From Sperchopsis tessellata (taxonomy: Eukaryota > Arthropoda > Insecta > Coleoptera > Hydrophilidae), in NCBI GenBank assembly GCA_033557685.1, contig JAWQRN010000446.1, forward strand, positions 1-29,462: a stretch of 29,462 bases of DNA, written 5' to 3'. Within the stretch, counting starts at the first letter, position 1. Each line of letters starts with the position of its first letter. The position numbers were made by a program, and so were the translations under genes. The notes under the pieces were generated by a model. The model searched no databases. It was given only the letters and a program-made list of their open reading frames with translations, and had not been told where the DNA came from. Positions 19,736 through 29,462 of this stretch are shown in pieces.

Positions 19736-22035
19736 TTATAGAGTTATGTTTGCGCTAGTTATGAAATCTATGATAAGGTCGTAAACGTTTTTGTTGTTGT
19801 AACTAAAGAAACAAGTGATATTTAAGGGAGGGAAAATGCCCAGTCCATCTAAGCCCTTGAAAGGGTATTTCAGCTATCCTTATACAGGGCACACCCAAAA
19901 AACAGATCAGTTACCTCATATCCACAAACACACACTGGAGGTAGGATTAAGTTAACTATGTGTTAATGTTCTGGAAATTGTGCGTGATCAAAGTTTAATC
20001 GTGCTATGGAGGTGTAACAAAAACGTGAGACTGTGTAATACTTGTGCCATGGTTTGATATCAATGGTGGGGTGAATCAATGCATATTGAGTAATTTTAAT
20101 CGTATATGCCGAGTGTCCAATGAATGTCCCACTGGTATCGGACAGCATGTTGTTTCACAGATGACAAAATGTCATCTCTGCTCATTCCAGTATCATAAAG
20201 TGTACCCACGAAAGATCCCATCTTTGCCAACCCATCCACAGTCTCGTTTGGTTTTATACCTGAATGACCCTTGATCCAAAAAGAACTTACATGTATATGT
20301 TGCCTTTTTAGAAATATAAGTTGTTCTGATATTTTATTTATGAATGGATTTGCATGTTGACTAACTCTTTTCGACTTTAAAGATTCTAAAACACATCTAG
20401 AATCACTCATTAAGGCTACTTCTGTCACGGTGCTGATAGTTTGACGAATTTTAAACCCTCGAAAACCGCCACTGTCTCCGCCGTAAAAATTTTCTCGTTA
20501 TTATTCAATTTAAACATATCTTTGCTCTCATCAGCAGGGTTATAAAATACGCATCCGAAGCCATCAACACTTTTAGATCCGTAATATAATATAATATTCG
20601 TATCCGGAAGGTTGTTAATGGTCGCCTAAACAACTTGCCTATTGTTAATCAACTCTCCACTATAAGGAGGAAAGACTACTCTAGGAGATTGAATAACCTC
20701 AAAAAAGGCAAAAATATTACTTGTCAGTAGACAACCTGAATATATTGCTGTTTCTCTGTATGCCATTGTAAGAAGCGGAGATACTTTTTTCTTTCAGAAA
20801 GGAGCTGTCTTATCCAGTATGGACTATGGGCGCACAATTATTTTCCCTTTGTTTTTAGTACATATTTGATCGCAAAGAACTGACGTCGGTTAAAAGCTGG
20901 GGTTCATCGCGCCAAGACAGATACGAAGTGCCTTGTTCTGAACAACCTCCAAATGTCTAAGCTGATTTTTACTTGCCGTACCAAACAATACACAACCGTA
21001 GTCTAATAAAGGTTGGAAGTAAGCCTTGTATATATTACTTGAGACAGTTATGTCTGCACCCCATCGTGACCTTATAATAATTTTAAAAAGGTTTAATGAT
21101 CTTTCACATCTTGAAAATGGATTACCTATATGATTACCTATAAGGTCAACCCCAAGTACTTAACCTCCCTATAAACCGGAAAATCCAAACTTGCTAACGA
21201 TATTTGACCCTCGCGTAGATCTCTACGACGAAGAAGAACAGAAGATTTACCTGGAGACAATGATTAACCATTCTCAAAAAGCCAAGTGGGTACGCATGGT
21301 ATTGAATCCTACATACGTCTTATAAGACCTTTCAGCTATTTTGAGACAGAATATTTACAGATATCATCCGCATACTGAATGATACTGGTTCGAGAGTCAA
21401 ATATCTCATGCAGATCCGTAGTGTAAATATTAAAGATAATAGAACTCAAAATAGAGCCCTAGGGCAAGCCCCAAGCCGCAATCCTAGGCCAAAAGATATT
21501 ATTTTGACGTGACCTAGTATGAACCGTTCGTTCCCGATACATACCTATTTTTAATAATTTAATTTCAAGCAAGTTCAGATCTACAGAATTATATGCTTCT
21601 TTAAGGTCCAAAAAGACTACCCCCAAAGTGCTATTATTTGTAAATTTAGTTGTACATCCGTAACCAAGTCTGTTAATGCGTCCATAGTACCCAAGCATTT
21701 TCGAAAACCATATGGTCTTAACGGGAGAATCTTATTATGTTCGAGTCACCAATCTAATCTACCCTTTATCATCCTCTCAAAAGTCTTTGTAAGGCAAGAA
21801 AGAAAAGATATTGGACGATATGACTGAGCCTTATTTGGGTCTTTGCCGGGCTTGAAAATTGGCACAACTAAGATATTTTTTAAGTCTATAGCCTGTTCTC
21901 CCATTATCCAGATATTATTAAATGCGGGCAACAATAAATGATGTTATTGAGTAGATGCGATAGAACATCTACACAGTACTTATGAACAAAAACAGGAATG
22001 ATATCGTGACCAAAAGCACTACGTAGCTAGTTTTA
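19736..22035 (-). pseudogene. I1 ORF2 fragment: I-superfamily-like RT and RNase H with C-terminal zinc finger
   Basis: The RT-RNase H half of an ORF2 of a non-LTR element with RNase H (I, Outcast, Nimb or R1-like relatives; clade not resolved). RT: SAFGHDIIPVFVHKYC (about 22025), LKNILVVPIFKPGKDPNKAQ and SYRPISFLSCLTKTFERM (21934-21746), motif A VVFLDLKEAYNSVDLN (about 21600), GLP*GSILSSI (motif B, Gln replaced by stop at 21459-21461) and intact QYADDICKY (YADD, 21360-21374). Thumb: LDYGCVLFGTASKNQ, LEVVQNKALRICLGAM (about 21000-20900). RNase H: YYGSKSVDGFGCVFYNP (about 20590-20540, where relatives read YTDGSK, so the first catalytic Asp is absent), FTAETVAVFEG (Glu kept), LMSDSRCVLES (Asp kept, about 20400) and FWIKGHSGIKPNE (about 20260). 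C-terminus: TSIARLNFDHAQFPEH, VCVCGYEVTDLFFGC (zinc finger lacking its His) and NVYDLIIDFITSANITL with stop at 19736-19738. The endonuclease half was not found. Confidence 0.9.
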
Positions 22036-25000
22036 CTAATAAACAGGTTCATTCTTTCATTAAATTTACATTGATCCTTTTCCACACACACCAATGCCTA
22101 GTAATAAATCATTGTACCGTAATATAATTTTAAGTGATATACGTGAAATAAAACCAAAAGTATGCCACATCTTATTGAAATTCATGCTCGTCGTATTAAA
22201 TTCACACTGCCATGAACCTTTTGGATTAAAATCAGCCATTATATAAAAATACACCTATAATAGATACTTTAGTTCAGCTTTTACAGTAAACATAAGGTAC
22301 AACAACAGAAACACTCTGGAATTGCAGCTCTAATGTAGCACTCTCTCTATTGTTATTACATGTTATAAATGGTTCCGTTTAAATTTTCTTTCGATGTGCC
22401 TCTGCGGTTTACTGTAGTGCATATAGGTACTTCTTTGAGCTTAGAATGACTGGATGCGCAAATGGAATCTATATACGTCACTATTGCCTCCGTGGAAACT
22501 CACTCTACAAATGCATAAAATACTTTTAGAAGGCCATTCTCTTTTATGCATGTTACCTAACAGCTTCTGTACGATACAAATTTGCGTGTTGCATACATTT
22601 TTATACTGTTCCCCAATATTAAAATATATGACTCTCTGAATATTGGTAACGTGTTTACTATGGACCCAAGGGCGTATTATAATTATAGCTGCACTACTTT
22701 TACTATAAATCTGTATTACATCTTGTTATAATTATTTTCTTAATCAGTAATATCATATGGTTTATTTCAAGAAGTGCTCAGAGTCATTAAAATTAATATA
22801 ATAAAGTAACACGTAGTCGCTACAGCCTTACATTAAAAAATTTTTTTGGTTAACAGCATACAAATAACAACCGTTCCCTTAGCTAAGTATCTAATTACCA
22901 AGATATTAAATATGGACTCTCAAATTCGAGACACAAAGGCAGCCAACTTTATAAATAGGAAAAATTATGTTTGCTTTTCGCGTGCATGTAAAAGAGCCCA
23001 GTTCACACTGAAGGCGACAAAATTCTCATGTGTAGTAGTCTAATCCCTTCGTCGGTAATTTATCTTATCATCAGAAATCGGTCGACGATAAATTAACAAA
23101 TACCAGTAACATATAACTCAACTTGCACTTTCCCAGCACAATATTATAGCTTAATTAAGAAAGAATACTTTTGCGCAATAATGAGTTTCCAGAATGTACG
23201 GATGTATGTGAAGAGAATTATTCAAGCGCATAATAGTGAATTAGTGACAGTGTAATATTCTCTTTTCTATGTGACTATCATAAGACAAATGAGATTCCAA
23301 AATCAGGCTCAAAAATTAAAACTAAAGTTTCTGTCTGCTGCTTCTAATTTTTAGAGAGAATTTCTGCGCTCCGTTCTTGACTAAGTTTTGTCAGATGCAA
23401 CAGAACAATGTATACAATTTCACAGTAATAGTAAATTGTCTATAGAAAAAGGAGATGTAAATAAAATCACCAATAGTAAATGTTGGTTCTTAGTTTGATG
23501 TGAAAAGAAATTGTGCAGTTAATAGAGTAAGAAATATTCCCAAATGTCATGGTGAAAGATAAAATTGAATCGTGATAGCTCTCGTTAAAACCCTATAGAG
23601 CCAATCCCCAAAAGAAAAGTTATGTTATGCTGATAAAATCCTAGAACATCCTTTATATCTATAAACCGAACAATAACGAGATTTATTACTTACATTAAAT
23701 AGTCACTATTACTAGTCCGTATCACACAAAAAGTTGAATATACTATAAAGGTTAACTATTTGAATGCCCAGTAGGAAATAGAAGCTGTACAACGGAGTTT
23801 TTATACATGTATATAAAACTAACATAGCTTTGAATATGTTTAAGCCAAGAGACTCCATGTAAATAAGAGGTTAAAAGTAAAAATAATCGATAACACATAT
23901 GATCATAAGATCGCGTCAGTCCTAGACCGAGGTGTGCTAACATTTGAGGTAATTATCATTGGGTATTTTATTCAAAAGTGTACATATTCCAACCCAGATA
24001 CGATCAAACGTAGACATTTGCCTGATTCTTAGGTCTAAAATGCTAGCATTTTGAAACATTGAACGGTATTAATTTGGCAGATAATTTGAAAGTAAGCAGT
24101 GAGTGAGTTTCAAGAATCATCAAGAAAATTCCTACTGGCTGTCATATAAAAATTCATTCAGCTGGAAAAAAATCACATTTTATCTAATTTGCCTTTATTG
24201 AGCAAATTTAAATTGGATACTGTATTATTCTTTCATTTATTTATTTCATAAACAGTGTTAAATATGGAGTATATATATTATGTTACAATATTGTATTAGA
24301 CATATGCAACATACATAACGAAGCCAAAATATGTAAAATGTATAAATGATTATAACACAAGATGTATGTAGATAGCAAAGGTCGCTACCATCCAAATTCA
24401 ACAGACAAAATACTATAAACGAATAAATCGGGTAACAACATGACAAAAAGAAGAAGTAAGAATATGCCCTATAATTCGGAGAGAAACGTGAAATTTTAAT
24501 CTTTAGGCGTGCTACGTTAAGAAGATAACTAAGCAAGGGTGATTGAAGAGTGCACATGATTCTTTATACAATAGGATGAAAGAATATATCACTTGATCAA
24601 TATTGAAGCAATGATTAATCCAGGATCCAGCTTAGTATGTTGCTGATAGTAAGATTATATTTCTTAATGGATTAATGAAAATTATTAATACTGGAATATT
24701 CAAAACGAAAATCACTCCTACAGCTGGCTTTTTGAATCATATTATGATAAATGCTTCGAAATTTATCCTTGTCCGGCAAATAGCCAGCACACTAATACTT
24801 AAAAAAGTATATTGAAAAAATAATAATAAAAAAGAACAACCAGGATTTCGACGAATATCATCGATAACTGCTGATAAAGCAGATGCACATGCATAATTAT
24901 ATAACCAATAATGATAAAGTAGTTTATGATGAATCATATATACCAGAAGTTTGGAAAGAAAGAAGAAAATTGATCATCCTTCAACTCTCTATATTCTATT

Positions 25001-25070
25001 CACTAGAATAGCAAAAGTACGTATCTCGGCCATTAAAAATCCTCTAAAATAAATAATCAAGACATTATAC

Positions 25071-25104
25071 TGCTATATTTGGAGATGTGCTATATTTGGA
25101 GATG
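25071..25104. repeat. perfect 17-bp tandem duplication
   Basis: TGCTATATTTGGAGATG occurs twice with no gap and no mismatch (25071-25087 and 25088-25104). Because the copies are identical in otherwise diverged DNA, the duplication is probably recent. Confidence 0.95.
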
Positions 25105-28018
25105 AGAGGAACAAAATGAAAATGCGCAATTTTCCAGTGACAAACCATAAAAGAGTTTGTTCTAAACTATTTCACCCCTTTCATTTACCTTCTACGTAAA
25201 ACATAGATTGTGGATTGAGGAGAGAGTACTCAGAGGAAACTTTGAATTTGAATTTATATTATCCCTTCACAGAGGTTCCAAATTCATAGTCATATTTATA
25301 TAAAAAAGCCGTTTTTATTGAATAGAACAGTTAAAAAACTGGGAGAAAAGATATGACATGATAATTTGGAGTGAGCTGCTCCAGAAATATAAGTTTAGGT
25401 TCTTTAAAATGTATTTATAATATGAACTCACCAGTTTTGTATGAATATAACTATTCCATTATTTGTGTAGTTTTGTAGTTTCCGTGCCCGTTTCCGACGT
25501 TAGATATTTTGAAGAAAAATGGTACTGTTTCGTATGCTATGATTTTTATTTAGATTTTGGGTAGTTAGTTGTTATTTGTAGCTCTTTAGATTACGACTAA
25601 CTCCAATATACCTTCCTGTGTAAGGGCAAACACATACCTGTGTCGCTCTAGATGTAGTAATCTAAGGGATGGCTCTACCGTCTTCTCTTTGATCCAAAAG
25701 CTGCGTAGGAAAATCAGTTTGTAAGTCCTTTCCTACTATTTGGAGGCAAGAACTGCATAGCGAAATTGGAAATTAAGTTATATTTTAAACAAGCATATAT
25801 ACCATTAATGAATGGATTAAATAGTATTTTTAAGATTTATTATATTTTAAATTTATTATTTCAGATAATTAATATTATACCACTGGTAGATGATAGCGTT
25901 CCAGTTATCCTCACACACATTTATTGTATAATACAATTAATGCAAATTTTATTTATAATAATATATCGAAAATTATTTGTTAATTTTGTAATCCATTCAA
26001 TAGATTTAATTGTGACTTAATAAACTTTAAACATATCCTATGTTAGTATCTGAGACGTTTGACTCTTATATACCAGAGTCTTTGCTAGATAGTCTTAACT
26101 GGTAAAGATTTTTTTTATATATATAGTCCTATAATTGTGTAGAAACTATATATTGGGGTTATTTGTTACTTTTGTGGTAATCACATTTACAATAAGGTAT
26201 TGAATTTAATTGGCATACATGCATATGTTTGTATCAAAGTAGTTATTTGTAGATTATACTAACGTGAATTAGTTCTACAAATAAAAAGCTTGGGTCACTA
26301 TACTAAATCTAATATATTACATACATATTTTATTATTAAAAACATCTAAATTACACAATGTGTTTGAATTGTGTACGTTTTCTGGGGTGAACTTTTAACT
26401 CATAAATGAAAGATATACAAGTACTAAATTCATTTCGCAAATTATATAGAGGAGCAAATCGCGTAACAATTTCTAGCTGCTTATACCATGACAAGTTATA
26501 GAACCTGGAATGGTTTATTTACTTTACTTAATTAGGATCGATGTTAATACTAATCTTAATCATGTGAGCTTCTCGATGACTTTATTACTTCATCTACAAT
26601 AACAGTGGTGTTGTCAAACAATTTTCTAGAAAGGAAGGATTCATTACGATAACGTAAATACTTTAAACCCTGGCGATAATTCTATCATTACTTTTGTTGA
26701 TTCTTAAGCAACGCTTCTGATCGCATCCGATTTCCTTTTAGTGAATTGTCCAGTTCGATATTCTATTCTTTAATTCTTTCACGGAAATGCCAAACAGAGA
26801 ATTGTGTTTAAACATATTGGTTATTTTGTGAAATCAGTGGATTCTAGCTAATTGTGAAACTACAAAACATTATTTTTAAATATTATTATATATTTATATT
26901 GCTCTATGATACTAACAACGTGTTCCAGATATATTTAAATATAACTTTTTTAACATTATATAAAATATGACCTATATTCCTTTTGAATCATTAGTTATAA
27001 TATTGAATAGACTAACTAATCAGCCGACCAAAAATAGTATTTTTATTATTCTACCAATATGTATCGTCTTCATGAAACAATACTTAAAATAAAACATATG
27101 ACAACTACTGAGACATTATCTCGCATAAACAAACAAGTTGGCCCTATATAGAGCGCATTAGTCTAATTTCTATAATCCAACAACACTAAGATGAGCGCTG
27201 TCTAATAAATTCCTCTCCAGACCCTCCACCAAATAACGTAATATTCATAACTTTGAACTTAACATATAGCTAGTTTGAAGCTCGATATACAGGAACACAT
27301 CCATCTTTGTTGTACAAACAAAATCTAGACTTACCTGTTAAAAGATCTCTATCCCAAACAGCCTCCTCTCAATTAAAGTGATTTTTCGAAAAACCTAAGT
27401 GAGTTCTGCGGTAATATACGATCAAAGCTGGCCATTGGGTAAAAATCCGGGATGCTAAGGTATTGTCTAAGAATTTGGCGAATACCACATACTGCCAAGC
27501 TGCGGCGTTCAAAACAGTGGAACGTATCAAAAAATTATCCTGAATGGGTGTAATTGTAGGATGTCTAGCTTGCCTAGGGCTTCTGGAATTGATACCGGTC
27601 TCTTATACTCTGCACAACTCTGGGTACCGATGTATAGAGCACAGTAAATTATTTGCAATTATGTGGTAGGTCCAAACTTCTTTAAGCAATACTACTGCTT
27701 GAACGAATTAACTTTTTCTTACGTTTTTGCACTCAATTCTGAGGTAAACAGTTAACCGCAAGAAAAGATTGCAAAAGTTATTTCGTATACCATGCTCTTT
27801 CAAAATAAAATAAAGTGTCAGAAATTGTAAAATTTTTGTTTGGGTGTTTTTTAAATTTATTAGAACGGTTATATCAGTCAATAAAGCCGTAGGTGGTCTA
27901 ACGTTTTACTTTATTTTATTTTACAAAATGTGCATCAAAAAAAAATTATTTTATCTTCCTTGTAAACAATAATCTGTAAAGTATAAATTAATGGTTCAGG
28001 ATGTTGCTAGTGCGCGGA

Positions 28019-28021
<3 letters not shown>

Positions 28022-28056
<35 letters not shown>
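28022..28056. repeat. (TA)n microsatellite
   Basis: A 35-base uninterrupted TA run. It produces an artificial YIYIYI stretch in one reading frame, which should not be taken as coding. Confidence 0.97.
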
Positions 28057-28059
<3 letters not shown>

Positions 28060-28975
28060 CCTTTAATCTTTGTAGTAACCAACTTTTGTTTGTACAAAAG
28101 AAAAGTTTTTCTTGTAGTACCCCTATATTACAAACGACGCACTACTTCGTTACGAGATAATGAAAGTTTAATACTTCTGTTTTTACAAAAGATTATTCAC
28201 TAACCTAATTTCAAGCACCCTTAAGTTTTCGGATGAATATAAAATTTACAGCGTTACTAAAATTTCATGTCCGTTTGAGATTACTTAAAGCGAGTATTAA
28301 ATTAACAATTATAAATATTACAAAAAGTCGAGCTATAAAACTGGATGTTTTATAATTCTTAAGAGAAAACATTCTTCTTTTCCCCTTGAAAGCCAAATAT
28401 TTCTTAACTGAAATATAATTCAATACAAAAATATAAGGGGTTACGGTCAATACAATGACATACACATAATGAAAACATAATAAATCTAATCTCACAATTA
28501 TCAATGTACATTTATTCAAGGCAGAAATTAGTGTTAAAATTTTAATAAAAGCTTTTACCGGATGTGTGGCTTCATGAGCAGTAACGTACTTTTTTTATAT
28601 GAAATCGCTAGCTGCTATCCACACTAAGATAAATATTAAAATAACTGCTTTTTTTACTCATACTGATCTAGAATATGAACCACCAAAATGAGAAATTCCA
28701 GTAATATTTATTCTTAGGTATTTGGTTACTTTATTGACATAATATAGAAATACAAAAATTGTATGTACAACAAATGTGTCATTACATAATATTTAGTGGG
28801 TTGCTTTTTAATGCACTTAGTTCTGTGTTACACTTTACAAAGTAGGTAATATTCTAAAGGTCAGAAGTGAAGTCTCTACGAAGAATTTTTTTGATTCAAT
28901 AGATCCTTTCCCACCGCAAGCTCATTTGTGTTCTGTTCTAGCTTTAATGCTAAATAAATATCTTTCGCAGATTCC

Positions 28976-29462
28976 ATGATTGCTACTAAGTCTGAAAATG
29001 TAGTGCAAAAGTCCATTTTCATGGAGTTTATAATATCTGTATGGAATATACCAGTATATATTCTCAAACTGATAGAAGAGGACAAAAATAACATCCTAGT
29101 AAATCTATACAATACCATCTTTAACACTAAAATTATACCCCAAGAATGGTTGAAATCAACTTTCACCCCGATGCCGAAGAAATATAATGCTAGAGAGTAC
29201 TCAGATTTCCTAACGATTAGCTTGATGAGCCACACTTTAAAAGTTTTCTTGAAAATTATTCATAGACGTATATACGATAAACTGGAAGCCGATATCTGTG
29301 AAACAGTGTGGTTTTCGAAGTAACCTAGGTACAAGGGAAGCATTATTTGGGATAAATGTCATAATCCAGTGGTGACATGACATGAATGTGGACATATACA
29401 TCGACTTTATCGACTACGAGGAAGCCTTTGACAAAGTTAACAATGAAAAGTTAATGGAAATA
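28976..29462 (+). pseudogene. R1: RTE-like non-LTR RT, 5'-truncated and cut by the window edge
   Basis: The only element here on the plus strand. From about 29050 the frame reads VYILKLIEEDKNNILVNLYN, TIFNTKIIPQEWLKSTFTPM and PKKYNAREYSDFLTISLMSH, then TLKVFLKIIHRRIYDKLEAD, the fingers region of an RTE-like RT. A frame change at about 29315 is followed by NLGTREALFGINVIIQW, a stop, and motif A YIDFIDYEEAFDKVN (about 29397-29440) with its first catalytic Asp present. The RT runs off the window before motifs B and C. The first ATG at 28976 is not a true start: the block 1 sequence (KAPGxD) that should lie just upstream is not readable and no endonuclease precedes it, so the copy is truncated or rearranged on its 5' side. 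Confidence 0.88.

Larger units (their letters stand above)
22040..28975. other. long AT-rich stretch with no recognisable gene
   Basis: About 6.9 kb. 22066-22254 (minus) may still belong to I1 upstream of its RT, but no motif is readable. The rest holds short simple repeats, a 17-bp tandem duplication at 25071-25104, a small inverted repeat (taatttatc arms) at 23056-23095, and scattered chance ORFs of low-complexity hydrophobic composition (for example 25766-26020 plus). 27120-27650 is visibly less AT-rich and contains one 53-codon open frame discussed under findings. I saw no transposase, RT, tRNA or rRNA. Introns or regulatory DNA of a gene outside the window cannot be excluded. Confidence 0.5.

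Noticed and set aside
22066..22254. 62-codon minus-strand frame upstream of I1 RT
   Set aside because: Position fits an I1 endonuclease-RT linker, but no motif supports it, so it was not annotated as a gene.
23056..23095. Inverted repeat with taatttatc arms
   Set aside because: Only 9 perfect AT-rich base pairs with a 22-base loop, expected by chance in this composition. No target duplication or second terminus was found to support a MITE.
24258..24557. 99-codon minus-strand open frame, hydrophobic and Cys-rich
   Set aside because: Low-complexity translation of AT-rich DNA with no recognisable domain or neighbour.
25766..26020. 84-codon plus-strand open frame rich in Ile, Leu and Tyr
   Set aside because: Composition is what translated AT-rich DNA gives. 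No motif, no supporting context; probably chance, though it looks superficially like a membrane peptide.
1..29462. CRISPR arrays, bacterial operons, phage genes, tRNA or rRNA genes
   Set aside because: No regularly spaced identical repeats with unique spacers, no prokaryotic gene organisation, and no tRNA or rRNA signature was seen. The tandem repeats at 3.4-4.6 kb are diverged minisatellites.

Overview
This window looks like AT-rich nuclear DNA of an arthropod, most likely an insect. I see no bacterial operon, no rRNA or tRNA, and no convincing host gene. Nearly everything recognisable is decayed retrotransposon: two Jockey-clade non-LTR elements (here J1 and J2), two CR1/Jockey-like non-LTR elements without RNase H (C1 and C2), one I-superfamily-like non-LTR element with RNase H (I1), one BEL/Pao LTR retrotransposon (P1), and one RTE-like element (R1) cut by the right edge. 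All identifications come from reading motifs by eye in translated frames. No database search was possible.

Layout, left to right. 1-35 is an (AT)n tract. 525-2698 is J1 (minus strand): gag with three degraded zinc knuckles, then endonuclease and the start of reverse transcriptase (RT), with the 3' half missing. 2760-4973 is non-coding, with three tandem-repeat clusters and a (TC)n tract; it probably includes the 3' LTR side of P1. 5141-8543 is P1 pol plus a possible gag remnant (minus). 8545-10300 is AT-rich and featureless. 10310-12117 is C1 endonuclease and RT (minus), with a possible coiled-coil ORF1 remnant at 12830-13215. 13387-17500 is J2 (minus), the most complete element: 5' UTR, gag with three intact zinc knuckles, endonuclease, RT and C-terminus. 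17500-18770 is mostly empty. 18775-19705 is C2 (minus, 5'-truncated). 19736-22035 is I1 RT, RNase H and C-terminal zinc finger (minus). 22040-28975 is AT-rich sequence with short simple repeats and no recognisable gene. 28976-29462 is R1 RT (plus).

Six of the seven elements lie on the minus strand, roughly head to tail, and only R1 is on the plus strand. Each minus-strand element carries stops and frameshifts, and most have lost catalytic residues or blocks: endonuclease Asp/His in J1, J2 and C1; RT Asp in J2; the YxDD block in P1; protease Asp in P1; the RNase H first Asp and zinc-finger His in I1. None can be autonomous, and no genes here work together as a functional pathway. The best reading is a transposon graveyard in gene-poor, probably heterochromatic or intergenic sequence. 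The least-explained parts are the tandem-repeat cluster beside the P1 3' end, the sharp I1/C2 junction, and a small unassigned open frame near 27.4 kb.
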